A DNA stretch of 52,417 nt from Emmonsiellopsis sp. PD_33 (taxonomy: Eukaryota > Ascomycota > Eurotiomycetes > Onygenales > Ajellomycetaceae). Below the pieces are notes generated by a model. That model worked only from the letters and a program-made list of their open reading frames with translations, did no database searches and was not told where the DNA came from. A program made the position numbers and the translations under genes. The DNA lies in NCBI GenBank assembly GCA_032988165.1, contig JANTQF010000245.1:1-52417 (forward strand). Reading direction: 5' to 3'. Below are positions 45,001-52,417 of the stretch, piece after piece. Position 1 is the first letter of the stretch. Every line of letters starts with the position of its first letter.

Positions 45001-48000
45001 AGCTCGTCAAACCCCAGCGAAGCAGCAACTCTACTCGTTCTGTGGTAGTAGACAGTTCATTCAATTCGGATATAAACCCAGTCAACGCCAAGGTTCGTGG
45101 GGTAAGTTGCATGGCTTGCTCCATGATTGAATCCGGCCTAGATACGGCACCAGCACCTGACAGTATATCGACGATTGTCAAGAACGTGGCCGATTCATGG
45201 TTTAAGGATTTCTCGACAAAGGAAAATATCGAAGGGGGAACAAACGGCTCTTCGGGTAGGTCCAAATTCGAAATCCTAGATTCGTCGAATGACCATCGAT
45301 CTATACTTGCCAGCTCGACGCCGTAGTACCCATCGCCCCTCCAAGTCCAGGATTTCCATCCCAGCCAACCACCAATCTGGGCCAGGACTGGAGCAAGCAG
45401 GCCTGTCTTTGAATAAGAAGTATCTGCACTGAGAGTTGACAACTTTTGCTCTTCACGAAGCAGATGGAGCCCAACTAGTATCGTGCCCAATGCAGTGCGT
45501 CTAGTATTGTGGTCACGGGAAATTGCGCTTGGGAGGTAACCTTCAGCCCCAATGGCAGCCTCACCTTGGGGAGAAAGGAGAAACTCCCTAGAGAGAGCTG
45601 CACAGCGAAGGATGTAAGAATTCTTGCCGGATTTACCATTGGCATCGTGGGCCGAGCGATGGTCACCCCAGTGAGTTTCCTCCGCAGGTTTGGGGCTTCC
45701 CTCAGAAATCCATCCCCAAGCTGGATTCATCATCCATGAAGATGCAATGCCATGCGGTCCAGCCTCTTGCTCGAGCATGCTTTCCCAGTCCGCAAGATCG
45801 ACCGAACTTCCGCTACTCGACCGTAGAAATTCTGCCTTTCTTCGCCTTGGCTTAGGAAGCGGTTTTGATTGGTTATCCTCAATAAAATAAACTGCCATGG
45901 TGAAAAGGACCACCACCATTGCGGTCCATTCTATGTCGCTTTCATTGTCGTGTTCTTTCCGTAATTGAAGCCATTTCAAAACTTCCCACCAGCCAACAAG
46001 GATCCCATCACCAACTTTGTCCCCATGCCGTAGAACGAATCTGCAGACATTGAGAACCTGCCGAACCATTGGGTTATGAGGTTCAAGTTGTATCTGAATC
46101 CTGTGCTTCCGGCCCCGACTATCAATGACGTCTACTTTGCCGCGGTTCGTCGAATGACCTAGCCCCCGCAGGTCGAAGGACGTATCGCTTAGGACTCTCT
46201 TCAAGCCCCCTTCTCTCGGCCGGATTGGGGAGCTAGTAACAGAGATCCCATGCGGCTCGTAGAACATCATCCTAGGAGGGAGTTCAATTTTGACAAGAGT
46301 GCTCCACGGTGCTTGCAATGTCAGTTCCCCTCGACCGTCGATTGTCGTGGATAAAATGAGTATCCGCGCTATGTCTCCATCGGCTAATCTGCAGCAGTCG
46401 ATCACATTGGAGCCATGGCGTATGGCAGTGGATCTTACAGTCAGGCCCCGATCCTCAATGGTGACATTTTTCTTCTCTTTCCGAGCACGAGACTTCGGCT
46501 GTGTCTGGGTGTTCGATTTGGTGGCAACAAGGCTAGCTACTGTCAGGGTCCGTGAGTTCTTGTTCAATATACAAACCGCTATTGATGTTGATTCTGTCAG
46601 GTCGGGCGATGTGTCTTGATACGAGGAGATCGTGAACACTTCAAATTTATGACCTTTGGCGAAACTTGGGATGCTGCGAGGAGTTGAAAATCCGGATGAA
46701 AAGCTGTCCACCTTTGAAAGCATCATCTCCCTCGGCAGGCCCGAGATAGTTTCTCTAAGTCCCATGTTGTCAAATCCCTCGAAATCGCCACCATTGTTGA
46801 GACTTTCTAAAAATTTGTCGACCGGGGCATCAAGGAAGCTACTACCGTTACTATACACCGAAGCATTTCCCGGGGGCAACGAGTTTCGTGGATGAAATCC
46901 GAAGCTCGCACGCATGCTTTGGCCACCAAATGATTCCCCCCGTCTACTCCCATACAACGACGAAACCGTCTGGTTCCCAGTCACAAGATCAGAGAAGGTT
47001 GCTCTATCATTATTTGCAGCCAAGTCAGCACGCGCAAGCAACGAGCTCACTCTTCTTGATGCCCTTGTCGAAACACCTATGTCATCAAACTCCTGACCAA
47101 GTTGGGAGGCAAAATCTTCGGCGTCCTCGGGTTTGGGTTTTTGGTTTGCCTGGGACATGTTTGAGCCGGATCGGCCATGATTTAATCCTCCAAAGCTTTC
47201 CCGGAGGCCGGCTGGTCCCCGGGCGGCTGGCGTAGCGGCGCCGGTCATATCAAAGTGAGAACTTCGTCTTTTGGAGTGAGTTCCACCAGCAGTTGACATC
47301 CCCCTTTTCGGCTTAGAAAGCGCAGAGTCTTTATCCCTGTAGCGAGCTGTCCAGATAGTGTACATGCCCGTCTTCTCATTCAATGTGACCAGTAACAGCA
47401 AGGGATGTCTTTCCTCTACTCTGGACATCCCTAGGGCAGCTTCATCTCTTGGAGAGACATACAACACTTCTTCTGCAGGGTCAAGTGCTTCAAAATTCGT
47501 GGTAGAGCCTTTGTCATGGCTAGAGAGTGATGGATTCCTGGCAACGACCAGCCCCATCTCCGAATGAGGGTCCACAAGGCAGAAAACCCTGGGAAGTGAT
47601 GCACTATCGTTTATCTTTGGAACCCACTTTGAGGGCTGAGCGGGAGAGATGGTGAGGGATGGTCGATGGCCGCTTCCGCCGGAAAGGGTGAACGAACGAC
47701 GGGTTTCGGGGTGTACCGTCTGTGATGAGACAAAAGAATTCGGTGGAGCCAGCGGGACAGGCTTTGTCTGCTGCTCTGTAACCTTTCTCTGGAATAGCAG
47801 GCCACGCGATGTAGCCCAAACAGCGTCCACCTCAAAGGGCAAAGGCACAATGTGAGAATCGCCATTGAGGAAAAAGACGTGAGCTTGCGATTTCAAAACA
47901 ACAACCAGCGCTCTGGGAGGGCCGCTGTCGGTAATTTCCCCGCCAGCAGCAGCCGTAGCATGATCATTAGCTTTCGATACCGGCTTGCTTTTCGTTTGTT

Positions 48001-48394
48001 GACGCTTCTTTCCTTTCAATCGGCTCTGTAGATCGGAGTCCACGGCCGTAGCCGTAGTCCGAGGTCCATTGTTAGAAGATGAATCCTTCCCGAGCTCCTT
48101 TTGGCTTTTTTGTTTTGCTGCGCGTGTTGGGAATGTCGCAAACAAGGCGTCTACCACTTCTTCCTTCTCAATATCAAAACCAAAGGACCGCTTCACAACC
48201 CCGCCTCGGGACCAGACAACGCAATTATTCGTAAATATAATCTCCTCCTCCAGTACTCCCTCGGTTCCACTATCGACATTGCAAGTTTTCCACACGAACT
48301 GGTCTTCGGACGGGTTCGCGGGGAGCTTCGCTTCGTTCACCAGGTAGGATATGGCAGTGGGCTCGTGGAGGCCCAGGGAGCGGACGGTGGCCAT
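42086..48394 (-). CDS. apc1: Anaphase-promoting complex subunit 1 (APC1 / BimE)
   Basis: A single uninterrupted frame encodes 2102 residues, close to the known size of BimE of Aspergillus nidulans. APC1 is the largest scaffold subunit of the APC/C ubiquitin ligase, which controls exit from mitosis. The N-terminal 700 or so residues form a beta-propeller-like region interrupted by long low-complexity serine-rich linkers, likely phosphorylation targets. Residues about 1390-1790 carry proteasome/cyclosome (PC) repeats, including GLLLGLSASYIG, GIMGIGLLY, AAGFALGFINLA and HMAVGMLFLGGGTYTLG, followed by the conserved KCHLQAFRHLWVLAAE block. Start: the first ATG of the frame, followed by SLGLHEPTA, typical of fungal APC1. 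It is divergent from the probable nucleoporin gene with a short promoter between. Absence of introns over 6.3 kb contrasts with its neighbours. Confidence 0.95.
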   Translation of the reverse strand: MATVRSLGLHEPTAISYLVNEAKLPANPSEDQFVWKTCNVDSGTEGVLEEEIIFTNNCVVWSRGGVVKRSFGFDIEKEEVVDALFATFPTRAAKQKSQKELGKDSSSNNGPRTTATAVDSDLQSRLKGKKRQQTKSKPVSKANDHATAAAGGEITDSGPPRALVVVLKSQAHVFFLNGDSHIVPLPFEVDAVWATSRGLLFQRKVTEQQTKPVPLAPPNSFVSSQTVHPETRRSFTLSGGSGHRPSLTISPAQPSKWVPKINDSASLPRVFCLVDPHSEMGLVVARNPSLSSHDKGSTTNFEALDPAEEVLYVSPRDEAALGMSRVEERHPLLLLVTLNEKTGMYTIWTARYRDKDSALSKPKRGMSTAGGTHSKRRSSHFDMTGAATPAARGPAGLRESFGGLNHGRSGSNMSQANQKPKPEDAEDFASQLGQEFDDIGVSTRASRRVSSLLARADLAANNDRATFSDLVTGNQTVSSLYGSRRGESFGGQSMRASFGFHPRNSLPPGNASVYSNGSSFLDAPVDKFLESLNNGGDFEGFDNMGLRETISGLPREMMLSKVDSFSSGFSTPRSIPSFAKGHKFEVFTISSYQDTSPDLTESTSIAVCILNKNSRTLTVASLVATKSNTQTQPKSRARKEKKNVTIEDRGLTVRSTAIRHGSNVIDCCRLADGDIARILILSTTIDGRGELTLQAPWSTLVKIELPPRMMFYEPHGISVTSSPIRPREGGLKRVLSDTSFDLRGLGHSTNRGKVDVIDSRGRKHRIQIQLEPHNPMVRQVLNVCRFVLRHGDKVGDGILVGWWEVLKWLQLRKEHDNESDIEWTAMVVVLFTMAVYFIEDNQSKPLPKPRRRKAEFLRSSSGSSVDLADWESMLEQEAGPHGIASSWMMNPAWGWISEGSPKPAEETHWGDHRSAHDANGKSGKNSYILRCAALSREFLLSPQGEAAIGAEGYLPSAISRDHNTRRTALGTILVGLHLLREEQKLSTLSADTSYSKTGLLAPVLAQIGGWLGWKSWTWRGDGYYGVELASIDRWSFDESRISNLDLPEEPFVPPSIFSFVEKSLNHESATFLTIVDILSGAGAVSRPDSIMEQAMQLTPRTLALTGFISELNELSTTTERVELLLRWGLTSSVIDTLPDGISTPLHEAIAQCQSAPPSHWGSSLLGLVDRDDLFMSMTDDSSIPPMSRSQFIQSHDAVRDVHLMGNPSLDANTVNSFEVSAEADRQSITRLIFREDRRFFDASKILNQMKAPSAECSPSPGLSESEALEAQKELVQLVVLRTLSVPAGRAMIGFSGRVPLLTEKLPIPSFSLQCVMKPSNVTISADRSAFTEDKVCWAFFHNGASTGLAISKAAKGIDTSWILYNKPTELTNRHAGFLLALGLNGHLKSLAKWVAFKYLTPKHTMTSIGLLLGLSASYIGTMDTLITRLLSVHVTRMLPPGAAELNLSPLTQTTGIMGIGLLYCNSQHRRMSEVMLSEIENVEHEEPSISHEILRDEGYRLAAGFALGFINLAKGNDLRGLRDMHIVERLLALAVGTKNVDVVHILDKATSGATVALAIIFMKSNDRTIAEKIDIPDTIAQFDYVRPDIFLLRTLAKHLIMWDSITASFKWIQNNLPAVYKRKARLTTIRRLSTDDMPFFNIVAGLCFAIGLRFAGSGSYQARDLLVSYLDQFIRISRLKVHSYDEKLARNSVRNCQDIVALSTSAIMAGTGDIVLFRRLRSLHGHVDGDTPYGSHMSAHMAVGMLFLGGGTYTLGTSDLGIAALLCSFYPIFPKTVLDNKCHLQAFRHLWVLAAEPRCLIPRDLDTRRAITIPVSLTLKTGETRVTTAPCLLPNLSDLAAVKIQSPDHWNLTLDFAENETLRNKFGLGDQSVYLRRRAVYNDAGSSEFSSSLLALSDVQDISPSSTTGYSRALNTLPSTAAPSLYSQGKSSVQIRYPARHLWEWIFNLDAFRLLDMGEKALVIPSVPSQQPLIIPGKNQPRITIGSPSWLRASAVDTRLVLEKTVRNLVAAANRQGDGDDMIRDQLWQLKLLFTWLDANDEVKGAQDSSIGGKRSKKLTKGMWLRTDVVEDARWRVWGVQVGDNGGGITGQSTDVDDAGTV

Positions 48395-48837
48395 TATCGC
48401 AGGCAGAGCGGGGAAATCTCTCCTAGAGCAGCTCCGGCCAGTGAAGACAGCATTCGATGCGCATCCATCCTCACGCGGGTCAGAAACGGGGGGCGTAGAA
48501 GTTGGAGTGTGGCGGGTGGTGCATGGCGGGACAAATATTGATGTGGTTGCGGTTGACGCGAAGCGCGACTTCTTGATTTTTGCGGCTCAACAACCTCAAC
48601 CTCAACCTCAACCTCAACCTCAACCTCAACACACCCAGACGCTCCAACAGCCACGCCTGCGCACGTCGCGTTGAATACCCTCCGGCTCTCGCCTTTCTAA
48701 TACCACACCAAGGAAATGCCAACTGTATTGTTCTCCTAGCCCATTGATCCCATAACCGCCTGTCCCTACTTGCTACGCACCGCACTGAAAAGCTTCCCCG
48801 TCCAGCTTTATCAGCTGCGAAATAGCGGAACCAAAGC
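48395..48837. promoter_or_regulatory. Bidirectional promoter, APC1 and probable Nup37
   Basis: This 443-bp stretch separates the two ATGs. It contains the CAACCT tandem repeat at 48591-48630 and no obvious TATA box, as expected for housekeeping genes. Overlapping open frames in it are a by-product of the repeat. Confidence 0.55.
48591..48630 (+). repeat. Tandem hexamer repeat (CAACCT)n
   Basis: About 6.7 perfect copies of CAACCT occupy 40 bases, roughly 200 bases from each of the two divergent start codons. The minus strand reads AGGTTG. It could be a length-variable regulatory microsatellite or a plain slippage product. Confidence 0.93.
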
Positions 48838-50896
48838 ATGCTGAACCTCCCGTTTGACCCTGTTGTCCGGCGAAGGGATGATGGTCTTCAACTAAGGTAA
48901 TTCCCGATCCTGGTTTGGCCCCGTTGTCTGCCCTTTGCCAGCCTCCCCAGCTAATCAGCCTGGCGACAGCTACCAGCTCCCGCACCGTGCCTACGATACG
49001 AAATCCTATCCCATCCAAGCACCCAATGGCTCTACCATAATAATATACGGTCATGACCTTGGAATTCGGATTTTGTGGAGAGGGGGAAGGCCGTTCAAGC
49101 CGCAACAGCCCAAGTCTAATGGAGCGCAAAACGACAATGACGCTATTATGATAAGTGATTCAGACGACGAAGACGCTGCTCCGATGTCAGCGAAAAATGG
49201 CCCACAGCCCATCGAATTCGAAGACGAGGATGATGAAATCGATCCTTCGAGACCATATCAAGCCATTCTGCGGCATATCGATATACAGCTTGGCGTCAAA
49301 GTCCTCGGCTTATCCGTCCCTACCTTTTCTTCGGAGCAGTTGAAATCTTCACTAGATCAGACCCCGCAGATATTCTCAGATATTGCCGTTATCGCCGCTG
49401 TTTGCGCCGACTGTTCCATCCGCGTCCTCGCCATACCTCTGACGCCACCACCTAATCCTCAAGATAGCTCGTCATGGGGCCTGCAAACCGCTACAATCAG
49501 TGCCGGATCCGTCCAGGCAATCCCAGCAGGCGTATCGGTAACTTTCACTGCTCGCAAACTGAGTGACCGTGGTAGTCGATACAGATCGCAGAGCCGTTCC
49601 CGCAGCACTAAAAATACACCTGATTCAAGATCTGGCAGTGCCTGGGATCTTCTTGTTGCAGCGCACTCTGCGGAGGGATCTGGCACTCTCACTATCTATC
49701 GAGTCCCAATCCTTGACCAGCCCGACCAAAATGGATCATACAAATTACCGTCAGAGCCAATTCTCCCTATCCAGAATCTACTTCTACCATCTCCGGCGAA
49801 GGCTATCTCGTTTAATCCGTCCCAGTACCCTTATGAGCGTCACTCTCACCTTCTTGTGTCGTTTGCGAGCGGTTCTGTCAAAGTCTATGCTTGTCTCTCC
49901 TCAAAACCTCGAAAACCCACAACAGACAGGCGAGGATCGTCCAGCGAAGCGGACATCAAAGACGAAGGAACTTGGCTAATCACACTGTTTCCAGAGTTTT
50001 GTCAAAACTCGTTGGGGATACCACGTCGCAAGACCGTACTAGATGCTAAATGGGTGCTTGGGGGGAAAGCCATCATGGTTCTCTTGTCAGATGGGTCCTG
50101 GGGTATCTGGGACCCTGAAGGATCAGGCCCAGGAAGCAAAGACTACCCCATTACCCCTCAAAACCAAGGAGCGACGTCAAGTGCTAGAGCCGGTTCTCTA
50201 ACATCCTTTGCTGTTTCTGGCCGCATCTCTGGACCCTTGCCTATGACTAAACCTGTTCTATCTGGACCGGCACCAGACAACCGGTCCAATTTCATCCCTA
50301 TGACACCATCTACCCGACGTCTTAGGGAAGATACCCTTTTCAAGGGCTCTTCAGTTAGTGCTCCTCCCGCGTCATCAACGCGAGGTGGTATATCTGTTGC
50401 CACGACAAAAATATCAAGAGATGGTCTGCCCGACGAATCAATCATCATATGGCATGGTGATCAGAATATCAGGATCTCGAGTCTACTCACCCTGTGGCGA
50501 AACAGCACCAAACCCGCTGGCACATTCGACCCGTCAAGTCGCTCCAGAGCCATTCCCATCGAAAATATCAATCTCATCGGGGAAATCCAAAACGGGATCG
50601 CTCAAGTTGTCGGCAACTCCGCGGCCGACAAGGAGATCGTCAAAGCTGCAAAACCAGATGTCTTAATTACCGCTGAGCATCAACTCATTTTACTTACCCA
50701 AGAACCGTCTGAGCAGGGATCCGTGGAGTCCGCTTCAGCCCTACAAAAAGATCCAAATGTCTCAATGGAAGGCGACCAGATCATGCTAAGAAGAGGCGAA
50801 TTGGATCTCGATGGCATGGACAGGGTGCTGTCCGGCATGACAGGCAGCCGTGTAGCTCCGCTTCGAAGCCCTCAGAAGAAGGGTCTCTTCTCCTAG
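48838..50896 (+). CDS. Probable nucleoporin Nup37 (WD40-type)
   Basis: Two exons (48838-48896, 48970-50896) give 661 residues. The join produces LSYQLPHRAYDT followed by NGSTIIIYGHDLGIRILWRGGRPF, a start I associate with fungal Nup37 of the nuclear-pore outer ring (Nup107-160/Nup84 complex). Short propeller-like segments follow, such as HLLVSFASGSVKVYA and AKWVLGGKAIMVLLSDGSWGIWDPEG, with acidic and serine/arginine-rich inserts between them, including an SDSDDED stretch near residue 100. There is no signal peptide or membrane helix. The identity rests on recollection of the family and on the blade-like pattern; another WD40 scaffold protein is possible. The gene pairs head-to-head with APC1. 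Confidence 0.65.
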
Positions 50897-52417
50897 GAAC
50901 AGTCGATAACTGCAAGTCGCCCTTACCTTGCGTGTATTATGAAAGTTCTAGATAGGTTTTTGGTTGTGGGATCTTTTACGTGTTTGTTTCGTCCTAGCCT
51001 GTCATATCTATGCGCAGTTCACAGGAATGCCCAATTACAATCCCTCCCAAGTCCCGACGCGATTGTCTCTAGATCGCTCCCACTTCTCCCTGTTTGACCT
51101 TGCCTACCATTTAGGTGCCATCTCCCTTCCATTTCCCGCTACATGCATCCTACTTGGATACTCTTCATCCCACCATAAGGCACACGGCAGGCTAGACAGT
51201 GGTACTGCAGCCAACCTAAACCAAAGGCAATTTACATAACCTATTCCCTCTTCGCTCTCTCTCGCTCCCCATCAATCAATCAGTCTCCGTGATTTTCCCT
51301 TGCTTTATTCTTCGCGACGCAAGGTGGAGCACAAGGCGAGATACCATGTCTTGAAATTTATCTCCGCCCAGCATACCTCTCAGCACGCCCCGGCGTTGCC
51401 GTGGTATATTGACGTGGGGTAAATAGGCTCTGTATTCGACGCGATATATTGAAATACGCACAGTTGTCCCCATTAATTATAAATCCCAATACAAAAAACA
51501 AGACCAAACAGACATTTCATCTGTTTTTGGTCGCCCAGATGCATACATCAGGAGAGAAAGCAAGGCAGAGGAGGAGAGATTGGATCTCCGGAGAGTGTAG
51601 GGAGGGAGAATGGGCTTTCACGCTCTTCTACTCTCTCTTGTGAATCTCTTTTGGGGGATTTTGTCACTATGTCCTTTCTTTTGGCCCTTCTGCGTTGCGC
51701 TTTTTCCTTTGTGTCTGGGAGAGGGAGTTTGGGGATACATTTTATCATTTTATTTCTTAAGACTACTTGCTGGAAGCAGTGGAGGAGGCATAATTGGTCC
51801 GTCTGTCTACCTGTATCCAGCTTCAGCTATAGCCATGGCAGCCTAGCAAGCAAGGAAAGTATTAATACCCCCTCCGCCCCTTTTTTTCACCCCCCGTACA
51901 TACACCCTGGGAATAATAAATGTAAGATTCTATCTTCACTTGAATTCAACGCGTGGGGGGTAAACCCTATGGTGTACAATTCAGCTAAAAAAATAAAATA
52001 AAAAAACAAACCCCATGCATATTTTGTCTTCTTGTTCCCTTTATGAAAGTCAAAACAAAACAGAAAAACCGAAAAGATAATAAAAAATATGGGATGGGAT
52101 GGGATGGGATGGGATGGGATATCAACTGTATACAAAAGAAAAAGACACAGAAAAGCCAAAAAAAAGGAGAAGACCAAAGACCAAGAAACCGATTAGAACA
52201 TGCAAAGCAAAAGCAAAAGCAAAATGCAAAAGAAAAAGGACAAAAGAAAATTATAAGTCTGTTGGACTGTAGTCAAGGGGGGGGGGGGGGAGGAGATGGA
52301 ATTCCTGCATCACCCCACACACGCCCGGTGCATAATCCCCAACCACCACCCCCCCGTGCCACACACCACCAGATCAAGTTCACTACACCATTACTACTTA
52401 CGCACTAGCATCACACA
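50897..52417. other. Intergenic low-complexity stretch to the window end
   Basis: No gene is supported. A 78-codon frame at 51610-51846 yields a hydrophobic peptide but sits in T-rich sequence and looks accidental. From about 52030 the sequence becomes purine-rich, with GGGAT repeats, AAAGCAAAAGC-type units near 52205-52225 and a 14-base G-run at 52277-52290. Confidence 0.5.
52091..52120 (+). repeat. Tandem repeat (GGGAT)6
   Basis: Six perfect GGGAT units cover 30 bases. It is not a fungal telomere unit (TTAGGG). A similar GGGAT-type patch occurs near 78-90 at the other end of the window. Confidence 0.93.

Noticed and set aside
48351..48674. Glutamine/proline-rich plus-strand frame over the CAACCT repeat
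   Set aside because: The open frame is created by the hexamer repeat and overlaps the APC1 start on the other strand.
51610..51846. Hydrophobic 78-codon frame near the window end
   Set aside because: T-rich sequence gives hydrophobic codons by chance; no charged loops or start context.

Overview
The window looks like a nuclear chromosome segment of a filamentous ascomycete, most likely a Eurotiomycete. The evidence is many short introns (about 44-150 nt) with GT...AG ends and CTRAY-like branch sites, two Zn2Cys6 transcription factors, fungal transporter and oxidase families, and a long APC1/BimE-type ORF. All gene models were built by hand-joining exons in frame; none has been checked against RNA or databases.

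Layout. 1-1957 is low-complexity sequence. 1958-2393 (+) is a small secreted protein with eight cysteines. 3833-5593 (-) is a secreted type-B carboxylesterase whose best splice model includes a 5-nt micro-exon. 6993-8897 (-) is a cysteine-synthase-like PLP enzyme fused to a rhodanese domain. 9796-11933 (+) is a DHA14-type drug/H+ antiporter and 12703-14766 (+) a sugar-type MFS carrier. 15035-17598 (-) is a membrane-anchored phosphoesterase of the phospholipase C type, divergent from an N-terminally anchored multicopper oxidase at 18209-20656 (+). 20657-26091 is mostly gene-poor. It holds an ankyrin-like remnant (- strand) and an intact one-exon gene at 22281-22883 (+) for a SUFU/YqcF-type protein, a family best known as immunity/antitoxin proteins of bacterial polymorphic toxin systems. 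26092-28342 (+) is a Dal5-like (allantoate permease family) carrier. 28903-30688 (-) is a cytochrome P450 without a visible membrane anchor, divergent from a cytochrome b5/b5-reductase fusion at 31370-32847 (+). 33758-35696 (+) is a fusion of a 3-hydroxyacyl-CoA-dehydrogenase-like enzyme to a YWTD beta-propeller. 35998-38387 (+) and 39039-41232 (-) are two convergent Zn2Cys6 regulators. 42086-48394 (-) is APC1 and 48838-50896 (+) a probable nucleoporin Nup37, sharing a 443-bp promoter that carries a CAACCT repeat. 50897-52417 is low-complexity sequence.

How the parts fit. The first 41 kb is accessory in character: transporters, secreted or anchored hydrolases and oxidases, redox enzymes, regulators and one bacterial-looking gene. 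The last 10 kb is conserved housekeeping. No polyketide synthase, NRPS or terpene synthase is visible, so this is not a classical secondary-metabolite cluster. The strongest functional pairing is the P450 with its divergent b5/b5-reductase, a plausible electron supply. The most unexpected gene is the SUFU-domain protein. No rRNA, tRNA, CRISPR array or complete transposon was recognised.
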